Assembly: GCA_964424335.1 (NCBI GenBank)
Contig: CAYRIY010000082.1
Span: forward strand, 1 to 17,245
Source of the DNA: CAYRIY01 sp964424335
Lineage (GTDB): Bacteria > Bacillota > Limnochordia > DTU080 > RSA5
Length of the DNA: 17,245 nt
Reading direction: 5' to 3'
Part shown: piece after piece, positions 1 through 5,714 of the stretch
Layout of the letters: the number at the start of each line of letters is the position of its first letter
Numbering within the stretch: position 1 is the stretch's first letter
The notes under the pieces: generated by a model
The model's input: only the letters and a program-made list of their open reading frames with translations
Told to the model about the DNA's origin: nothing
Databases searched by the model: none
Translations under genes and position numbers: made by a program

Positions 1-78
1 GCAGTTTGCATCAAATCGCGCAGAGAGGATAAGTCAATCTTGTCGCAAGTTGGCAGACTCCACCACCGAGGCCATCGA

Positions 79-2013
79 CTATCCCCGAATGGACCCTCGC
101 TCTGACGCGGCCTGCCAGTACAGCGCGTGCGTGGCGGCAAAGTAGCCCGCGTAGACCACGAGGTAGCCGAGGGCGACGAACCATCCCCAGTGCAGCACCG
201 TCCTCATCAGGAGCGTACCGAGCGCGTTCATGGCAAAACTCGAGTGAACGAGGCCGATCAAAAATGGGACGAGAAAGATCACCGCGCTCATGGAACGGGA
301 CAGGCGATAGATCTCCTTTGACTCAAGGCCGAGTTCCGAGAGTTTCCGGTAGTAGCGTCGATCCTCGTCAATCTCGGTGAATAGCCTGAAATAAAGCAGA
401 CTGCATGTTGCTGCAAAAAAGACCAGGGAGACAAAGATCCCGATGAAAAGTGTGAGTCCAAGTTCCCGCATCGACGCCTGATACGTTTCAAGCGTCGTCG
501 TGAGCCGGACTCCAGGCTCGCCGACGGATGCGGCCCTCAAATCCTTGATGGCGGCGCGGACCCCTCGGCTCTGCCAAGTTTGCCCAGACCACATCGCAAT
601 TTCAGTCACTACATCGGAGGGCGCCTGTTGCAACAAGCGAGCAAACGTCTGATCCGAGACGATCAGGTCAAACCGTTGGATGAGGCCTCCCGTGCGGTTG
701 CCGTTGAACAAAGCCCCTGAGTAGTCGGGCACGACCGAGAGTTCGACTCGTGCCCCGGCCGCCTCCAGCGTCTCGACCTTGCGCACGCCCGCCGGCCATG
801 CAGGTAACGGGAACGTCGAAGGCACGACAAGGACCGCTTCCTCATCGCCCTCTAGGGGAAGATGGACGCCGCTTGGCCGGTATAGCTGCCGGTAAGTCGA
901 CTGGGCGAGCACGTTCACGCCGTCCTTGCCGAGGGTTGCTCTGATCGTTACCGCCCGTGCGGCCACCAAGCCCCGCGCGTCGTGACGTTCGAGCGCCCTT
1001 TCGACGGCGGCGATTTCACCCGTTGCATCGATTTCGTCGGAGAAGACGAGCTGCAGCGCGTGGGGCGAACCAGCAATGGAGTCAGCGCCCACCTCCATGT
1101 AGACCGAGTATACGGTCCCCACCGCCGACAAGATCACCGCGACCAGCAACGCGACAGCGGAGAGCGCCCTGTAGTTGTCCTGCATCTTAAAGAGGAGCTG
1201 ACTGATGATGAGGAACGGCCGTGGCCGGTAAAAGAACGCCTCGCGGCGGTGAAGGAGATTGAGTAGACTGATCGACCCCTCCCGGAAGAGTAGAAACGTC
1301 CCAAACGAGACCATCGCCGTCACCGGCACGACGCCGAAAATCACCGCGAAGGGATTTGGAACGCTCGCCCAGGCGTAGCCGCCGACGACGAGCACTGCCC
1401 CGAGCAGCGCCTTCCAGCGCGAGAATGTGGGGCGCGCTTTGGGCTTTCGCTCGGCCCGAATCAAGTCGATGATGTTGCCCCGCAGTATTTGGCGCATCGA
1501 TGCCAGCGATACGACCGTAAAGAACGATCCAAACACGGCGACGGTGCGGATCCACACCGCTCGTCCGGCGAAGAACCGTAATTCTTCGGACAGACCCAAG
1601 ACCGAACTGACGGCCATAAAAAAGAGTTTGAGAAAGAGGACGCCGGCAAGCAATCCGATCGCTAGGGCCGCCACTGCCACCATGAGGTTTTCCCACAAGA
1701 TGATCCGCACCATCTGACGCTTGGTTAGGCCGAGCAATGTGAGGAGCCCAAACTCCTTCATGCGAAAGCGCGCAAACGCCGCCCCGGAGTAGAGGAGAAA
1801 GAGGAAGGTAAACACGGCGATCACGACGGCCGCACCCTCGATCGCGAACCGCACGTACTCTGCTCCCCTAAATCCCTCCCGGAGATCGGGATGCTCGGCA
1901 AGGGCGGTGTACAAGAAGTAGACGGTCACCGAGAATGTGGCGCTAAACAGGTAGGCGAGGTAGCGGCCCCGATTTCGCCAAACGTTTTTAAAACTGAGGC
2001 TTCTCAAATTCAT
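79..2013 (-). CDS. BceB-like ABC transporter permease (FtsX family)
   Basis: Membrane subunit of a peptide-antibiotic detoxification and sensing ABC transporter. The 644-residue product has the BceB layout: a first membrane segment near residues 18-40, further segments near 55-78, 105-133, 152-172, 202-220, 225-247 and 284-309, a large extracellular domain near 310-522, then three C-terminal segments (about 523-547, 580-602, 612-634). Family knowledge: such permeases bind lipid-II-cycle peptide antibiotics and signal to a partner BceS kinase. I chose the ATG at 2013 because GGAGGT lies 7 bases upstream; a GTG at 2022 is in frame but falls within that site. The start lies inside the 3' end of the ATPase gene (26-base overlap), implying translational coupling. 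The next 78 bases to the window edge show nothing clear. The substrate cannot be read from sequence. Family assignment is firm. Confidence 0.92.
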   Translation of the reverse strand: MNLRSLSFKNVWRNRGRYLAYLFSATFSVTVYFLYTALAEHPDLREGFRGAEYVRFAIEGAAVVIAVFTFLFLLYSGAAFARFRMKEFGLLTLLGLTKRQMVRIILWENLMVAVAALAIGLLAGVLFLKLFFMAVSSVLGLSEELRFFAGRAVWIRTVAVFGSFFTVVSLASMRQILRGNIIDLIRAERKPKARPTFSRWKALLGAVLVVGGYAWASVPNPFAVIFGVVPVTAMVSFGTFLLFREGSISLLNLLHRREAFFYRPRPFLIISQLLFKMQDNYRALSAVALLVAVILSAVGTVYSVYMEVGADSIAGSPHALQLVFSDEIDATGEIAAVERALERHDARGLVAARAVTIRATLGKDGVNVLAQSTYRQLYRPSGVHLPLEGDEEAVLVVPSTFPLPAWPAGVRKVETLEAAGARVELSVVPDYSGALFNGNRTGGLIQRFDLIVSDQTFARLLQQAPSDVVTEIAMWSGQTWQSRGVRAAIKDLRAASVGEPGVRLTTTLETYQASMRELGLTLFIGIFVSLVFFAATCSLLYFRLFTEIDEDRRYYRKLSELGLESKEIYRLSRSMSAVIFLVPFLIGLVHSSFAMNALGTLLMRTVLHWGWFVALGYLVVYAGYFAATHALYWQAASERGSIRG

Positions 2014-2764
2014 GCTCGCCACCTCCGATCAACGACAGCACGTCAAGGATCCGCTGAAAGAAGACTTGCCTGCTCTCACCCTTGTGGATCTCGTTGTAGC
2101 GCTTGCCGTCCCGGATAAAGAGGATGCGCTTGCAGTAACTTGCGGCAAACGGATCGTGCGTCACGAGGACGATCGTCACACCCGCCAATTCGTTGAGCTC
2201 AAGCAGGGCTTCCATCAACTCGCGGGCCGAGCGCGAATCGAGATTGCCCGTCGGTTCGTCTGCGAGCAACACCGCCGGCTCGTGGATGATCGCACGCGCC
2301 GCGGCGGCGCGCTGTTGCTGGCCCCCCGAGACCTCGTAGGGGTACTTTTCGAGCGTCTCGGAAATGCCAAGTTGCCGAGCGACGCGCCCTAGCCTCTCTT
2401 TGATCTGTTTTGCCGGCGCCCGGTCGAGCACGAGCGGCAGCGCGATGTTTTCGCCGATCGTCAAGCTGTCGAGGAGGTTGAAGTCCTGAAAGACAAAGCC
2501 GAGCCGCTTGCGGCGAAAGCGGGCCAACTCCCCGCCTTTTAACTTGGCGGTGTCCACGCCGTCGATCATGATCGTCCCGGAAGTTGGACGATCGATCGTG
2601 GCGAGCATGTTGAGTAGCGTCGTCTTGCCGCTTCCCGACGGCCCCATGACGCCGACAAATGCGCCCGCTTCGACATCGAGCGAGAAGTCCGAGAGGGCGC
2701 GCGTCGTCACCTTGCCGCGGCCGCCGTAGACCTTGGTAAGGCCGATCGTGCGAAGCACCAACAT
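1988..2764 (-). CDS. BceA-like ABC transporter ATP-binding protein
   Basis: Cytoplasmic ATPase that pairs with the overlapping downstream permease. In the 258-residue product, Walker A is GPSGSGKT at about 41-48, the Q-loop glutamine is near 93 (FVFQDFNLLDSL), the signature VSGGQQQR starts near 145, Walker B is VLLADEP ending near 171, and the H-loop histidine is near 203 (VTHD). It belongs to the LolD/MacB/BceA group. I prefer the ATG at 2764 (MLVLRTIGL) because GGGGTG lies about 6 bases upstream; an in-frame ATG at 2770 abuts that site, and a longer frame to 2821 lacks support. A 207-base untranslated gap separates it from the kinase gene and holds a candidate regulator site. All catalytic motifs look intact. 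Confidence 0.93.
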   Translation of the reverse strand: MLVLRTIGLTKVYGGRGKVTTRALSDFSLDVEAGAFVGVMGPSGSGKTTLLNMLATIDRPTSGTIMIDGVDTAKLKGGELARFRRKRLGFVFQDFNLLDSLTIGENIALPLVLDRAPAKQIKERLGRVARQLGISETLEKYPYEVSGGQQQRAAAARAIIHEPAVLLADEPTGNLDSRSARELMEALLELNELAGVTIVLVTHDPFAASYCKRILFIRDGKRYNEIHKGESRQVFFQRILDVLSLIGGGEHEFEKPQF

Positions 2765-2891
2765 AAGCATCACCCCATGTTGAACGTGCGGGCAGCGCTC
2801 TACGCCCCCGCGCTCTTGCATCCAAAGGCAAGTCTAGCGCTCGAGGGCGCCTATTCGCCATCGATTTTCCTTTCAAACAGGGTGCGCAACC

Positions 2892-2905
2892 TTACAATCG
2901 CGTCA
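2892..2905 (-). promoter_or_regulatory. candidate BceR-type response-regulator binding site
   Basis: Read on the minus strand this is TGACG-CGAT-TGTAA. It matches the inverted-repeat pattern I recall for BceR-like regulators, TNACA-N4-TGTAA, at all fixed positions but one. It lies about 128 bases upstream of the ATPase start, where an inducible promoter for the ABC pair would be expected. No convincing -35/-10 pair was found between it and the gene. The consensus is recalled, not looked up. Confidence 0.4.
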
Positions 2906-2908
2906 CAT

Positions 2909-2945
2909 TGCCGGCCCTATGCGATCGCACGTTAGGGCGCCGGCA
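2909..2945 (-). terminator. GC-rich hairpin after the histidine kinase gene, no U-tract
   Basis: TGCCGG+CCCTA pairs with TAGGG+CG+CCGGCA, giving two stems of 6 and 5 bp separated by a 2-base bulge. The loop is 13 bases and contains the palindrome TGCGATCGCA. It starts 26 bases past the kinase stop and precedes the candidate regulator site. It could be a terminator or attenuator that separates the sensor operon from the ABC genes. No T-run follows, so the terminator call is tentative. Confidence 0.4.
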
Positions 2946-2971
2946 AATGATTTCAGGCGCCAGGCGGTATT

Positions 2972-4114
2972 TCAAATGCCAGACGGATCTAAGGACGTTG
3001 GGAAAGCGTTGCTATTGTGAGGCTCAAGACCGGTGTGAATCGTAGGCTTTGCTCGAAATCCGATGCAAACCCGGGCGCCTTGGCCCGGCCGCGAGTGAAA
3101 GGCTATGGTGTGGCCGAGTCGACGACAGACTTCGCGTGCAAGGTAGAGGCCCATGCCTGTCGAGTGGCCCTTGATGCGCCCGTTTGCGCCGGTAAAGAAA
3201 GGCTCAAATACGTGACCCAGGTCCTCCGGATCGACGCCGATCCCGTCGTCCTCGACCTCGAGCTCGGTCTCCTCGCCCGTGCGACGCAAGCGAACGGCGA
3301 CCCTCCCTTCGCCGTCGGGGCGAGATGCGTACTTGACGGCGTTGCTGAATAATTGCTCGAGCACGATCTGGAGCCATTTCGCGTCCGTCTCGACCACGAC
3401 TTCGCTCCCCGAACTCTCAGGCGCCCCTTCCAACCTCGGGTACACTCGATGGGCGATGAACATCCCCTTGTTTTCGTTGATCACCCGTCGCACGAGCGCT
3501 CGCAGGTCTACCCTTTCGACGCGAAAGTCGCTCTCGAAATCGTCGATGCGGACGGTGTTAAGGAGCAACTGAAGCAGGTGGTCGAGGCGATCCGCCTCCT
3601 CGGCAACGCTTTGGATCATCACGCTCTGATTGCCATCTGTCTCCCGCGCCCCGCCGCCTGTTTCCCGAGCCTTTTGCAATTCGAGGCTGATTACCGAAAC
3701 CGGCGTCTTCATGTGATGCGCCCACTGGGCGATTACGTGGACGCGCCTACGTCCGCGCTCTTGCTCCTCGGCAAGCTCCCCTCGCAGCCGCGCGTACAGC
3801 TTCATCCACGCATCCGTGTAGAGCGCCTGCTCCCTCGAGCGCGGCTCAGCCAGCACGCCCATGTGGTCCATGGACTCGGCGGACGCCGCCTCGGCCAGAC
3901 GAGCAAAGTACCGCGCCACTTTACGAAAGTCGTACCACAGGTAGACGGCAAGCCCAATGACGCCCAGGAGAAAGAGGTAGGCGACGTTGACGAGTCGCAG
4001 GCTCGATCCCGAAAGGCGCAAGTCGAGCTGCACGATCGTAACCGTAAGTAGGCCAAAGATGAGGTAGGCGGCGATGTAGGCTCGGCGATCCCGCAGGTAG
4101 GCCGCAAAGCTCAA
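2972..4114 (-). CDS. BceS-like intramembrane-sensing histidine kinase
   Basis: Membrane sensor kinase of 380 residues. Two membrane segments (about 13-31 and 43-61) are joined by a loop of only about 11 residues, so there is no real extracellular sensor domain. This is the hallmark of kinases that detect peptide antibiotics through a BceAB transporter. The phosphoacceptor is His133 in AHHMKTP. The ATPase domain shows an N-box near Asn258 (LFSNAVKY), a G1 motif DDGIGVD at about 289-295 and HSTGMGLYL at about 317-325. The start is TTG, with GGGAG 9 bases upstream, 6 bases past the response-regulator stop, so the two are co-translated. The final 25 or so residues, after the last ATPase strand, look like a non-conserved tail. 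Confidence 0.92.
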   Translation of the reverse strand: MSFAAYLRDRRAYIAAYLIFGLLTVTIVQLDLRLSGSSLRLVNVAYLFLLGVIGLAVYLWYDFRKVARYFARLAEAASAESMDHMGVLAEPRSREQALYTDAWMKLYARLRGELAEEQERGRRRVHVIAQWAHHMKTPVSVISLELQKARETGGGARETDGNQSVMIQSVAEEADRLDHLLQLLLNTVRIDDFESDFRVERVDLRALVRRVINENKGMFIAHRVYPRLEGAPESSGSEVVVETDAKWLQIVLEQLFSNAVKYASRPDGEGRVAVRLRRTGEETELEVEDDGIGVDPEDLGHVFEPFFTGANGRIKGHSTGMGLYLAREVCRRLGHTIAFHSRPGQGARVCIGFRAKPTIHTGLEPHNSNAFPTSLDPSGI

Positions 4115-4120
4115 AATCGG

Positions 4121-4834
4121 TCACTCCCGATTGCGGCGCACGTTGAGCATGTAACCTTGCCCACGCCTTGTCTCGATCGCGCCTTCGAGTCCGAGCTCGG
4201 CAAGGCGTCGGCGAACCCGGGCGACATTGACCGTCAGCGTGTTGTCGTCGACAAAGTCGACGTCGTCCCAGAGGGCGTCGAGCAGCCGCTCGCGCTCAAC
4301 GATCTCGCCGTGTCGCTCGGCAAGGCAAAGGAGCAGGCGAAACTCCTTGGGAGTGAGCTCCGTGGCGCGGTCGCCATAGCTCGCCCGGTTGCGACTCTTG
4401 TCGAGGATCAGCCCGTTCACGCTGATCACGTGCGCCTCGTGGGCGAGTGCATACTCCCCGTACGCTCGGCGGATGGCACTCTGCACCTTTGCCAGGGCCA
4501 ATTCGAGATTGAACGGCTTGGTGATGTAATCATCGCCGCCATTTTCGAGTGCCCGGACTTGATCGAGGTCGTGCGCGCGAGCGGAGACAAAGATGATCGG
4601 GACCTTGGAGATGGCTCTGATCTGCCTGCAGAGGTAGAAGCCGTCGTAGCGCGGCAAGTTGATGTCGAGCAGGACGAGGTCGGGCTTTTCTTGCACAAAC
4701 TGTTCTCTTACTCGAGGTGGGTCCTCGGCGATCAGGGCGTCGTATCCAAACCGGGCGAGCCCCTCAGCGAGCAGTCGAGCAATCTTGGGGTCGTCCTCGA
4801 CGATCATGATCCGGTAGGATCGCGTGTGAATCAA
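4121..4834 (-). CDS. OmpR/BceR-like DNA-binding response regulator
   Basis: Cytoplasmic transcription factor of 237 residues, partner of the downstream kinase. The receiver domain shows the acidic pair in VEDD (13-15), the phosphoacceptor Asp57 in LVLLDINLP, the switch residue Ser84 in FVSARA and Lys106 in YITKPF. The C-terminal winged helix carries ELTPKEFRLLLCL and ends in the RRGQGYML wing. I chose TTG at 4834 (MIHTRSYRIMIVEDD) because AAGGTGG lies about 9 bases upstream; ATG at 4807 is possible but has a poor binding site. The start is 2 bases past the MmcQ/YjbR stop, so translation is probably coupled. Expected target: the bceAB-like promoter in the 2765-2971 gap. Confidence 0.93.
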   Translation of the reverse strand: MIHTRSYRIMIVEDDPKIARLLAEGLARFGYDALIAEDPPRVREQFVQEKPDLVLLDINLPRYDGFYLCRQIRAISKVPIIFVSARAHDLDQVRALENGGDDYITKPFNLELALAKVQSAIRRAYGEYALAHEAHVISVNGLILDKSRNRASYGDRATELTPKEFRLLLCLAERHGEIVERERLLDALWDDVDFVDDNTLTVNVARVRRRLAELGLEGAIETRRGQGYMLNVRRNRE

Positions 4835-4836
4835 GC

Positions 4837-5187
4837 TTATGTCCCACCTTGATCGGCTCCGTCCAGTTTTGAAACGAGGGACTTGGGAGCCCGCAAGCGC
4901 CACGCGTCCTCAATCAACGAAAAGACAAGGTCGGCATCGGCAACGTCCAGCTTCGCGCGCACGCCCGCGAGTTTCTTTCCCCACCACAATTCCTCAAAGG
5001 ACGACGGAGCGCCTGCCGCCACACTTCGCGCCTGGTCGGCGTCGATGAAAATATGAATGTGGCGCTCATCCGGAGGCACGGTCGCGATGATCTTGCCGCG
5101 CACGCGATAGGACGTCTTGTCGAAATGCGGCGACTCGGTCACGTCGGGCAGCGACAGAGCGAACTGCCGCACTGCGTCGATCTCCAT
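4837..5187 (-). CDS. MmcQ/YjbR family protein
   Basis: Small cytoplasmic protein of 116 residues with the family pattern: N-terminal LPDVTESPHFDKTSYRVRGKIIATV, then the WWGKKLAGVRAKLDVAD segment and the C-terminal ED-AWRLRAPKSL region. Family knowledge: MmcQ/YjbR proteins have a CyaY-like fold and are often called DNA-binding, but their role is poorly defined. GAGG lies 8 bases before the ATG. The gene sits 16 bases after the VOC gene and 2 bases before the response regulator. It is probably transcribed with the sensor system, but nothing shows a functional link to peptide sensing. Confidence 0.85.
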   Translation of the reverse strand: MEIDAVRQFALSLPDVTESPHFDKTSYRVRGKIIATVPPDERHIHIFIDADQARSVAAGAPSSFEELWWGKKLAGVRAKLDVADADLVFSLIEDAWRLRAPKSLVSKLDGADQGGT

Positions 5188-5203
5188 CTCGTATACCTCG
5201 CCC

Positions 5204-5572
5204 TTAGCCCACCGTTCCGTCTTTCCTCTGGTGGATCATGAACATGTTCCCCCACGGATCCTCGATCGCGGCCATGTAGCAATCGGGAAACTCCTGCGGC
5301 CCGTATAGGATCTTGACTCCTTTGGCACGGAGTTCCTCCGCGGCCTTGGCGACATCGTCGACAGCAAGCGCCACGGCGATCCCCGGCGTCTTCCACTTGC
5401 CGAGTGCGAGCGCGACCGGGTGGGTGTCAAACTCGGTCCACGTATCCGCCTTGCCGTCGCCCATGATGAGTTCATCCGTAATTCCCAACGTGTCGCGGTA
5501 AAACGATACTGCTTCCTCCATGTTCCCGGAGGGAATCGAACACACAACGAAGTCAATGCCCAGCACGCGCAA
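5204..5572 (-). CDS. VOC (glyoxalase/bleomycin-resistance) superfamily protein
   Basis: A 122-residue single-unit VOC-fold protein. It shows the paired beta-alpha-beta modules: IDFVVCSIPSGNMEEAVSFYRDTLG, then VALAVDDVAKAAEELRAKGVKI, and the closing DPWGNMFMIHQ. The metal-ligand positions usual in glyoxalase-like enzymes appear replaced: the first strand has Cys/Ser instead of His, and the last strand has Met112 where Glu is common. It may therefore bind a ligand rather than catalyse a metal-dependent reaction. The start is TTG with GGGAG about 10 bases upstream; a GTG two codons further in is an alternative. It is the first gene of the co-directional run that leads into the two-component system. 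Function is unassigned. Confidence 0.82.
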   Translation of the reverse strand: MRVLGIDFVVCSIPSGNMEEAVSFYRDTLGITDELIMGDGKADTWTEFDTHPVALALGKWKTPGIAVALAVDDVAKAAEELRAKGVKILYGPQEFPDCYMAAIEDPWGNMFMIHQRKDGTVG

Positions 5573-5603
5573 GGTTTCGACACTCCCATGCCCTCGAGTT
5601 TCG

Positions 5604-5621
5604 TGCGAACACGCGTTCGCA
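5604..5621. repeat. inverted repeat upstream of the VOC gene
   Basis: TGCGAAC-ACGC-GTTCGCA, two perfect 7-base arms, lies about 32 bases upstream of the VOC start. It could be an operator or a 5'-UTR hairpin. The half-site GCGAAC equals that of the LacI-type palindromes at 11994 and 16347, but the spacing is 4 rather than 2. I found no convincing promoter in 5573-5714, the gap between the VOC and protease genes. Confidence 0.4.
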
Positions 5622-5714
5622 TAGGGCGATATTCATCGTTGGGCGGTCGATCCCTTCAGAGTTTCGAGATTCGATCCAAAGTTTTTTGCGACGGGTTCGC
5701 CGGGAGATCTCAAT

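Noticed and set aside
1..78. Search for a gene or terminator after the permease
   Set aside because: Only a 4-bp CTTG/CAAG stem is visible near 41-51; nothing supportable.
2765..2821. An upstream extension of the ATPase frame to 2821
   Set aside because: The added residues (MQERGGVERCPHVQHGV) are not part of the ABC fold, and ribosome-site-like sequence supports the ATG at 2764.
3353..4051. A 232-codon open frame on the plus strand
   Set aside because: It mirrors the histidine kinase gene; all recognisable motifs are in the minus-strand frame.
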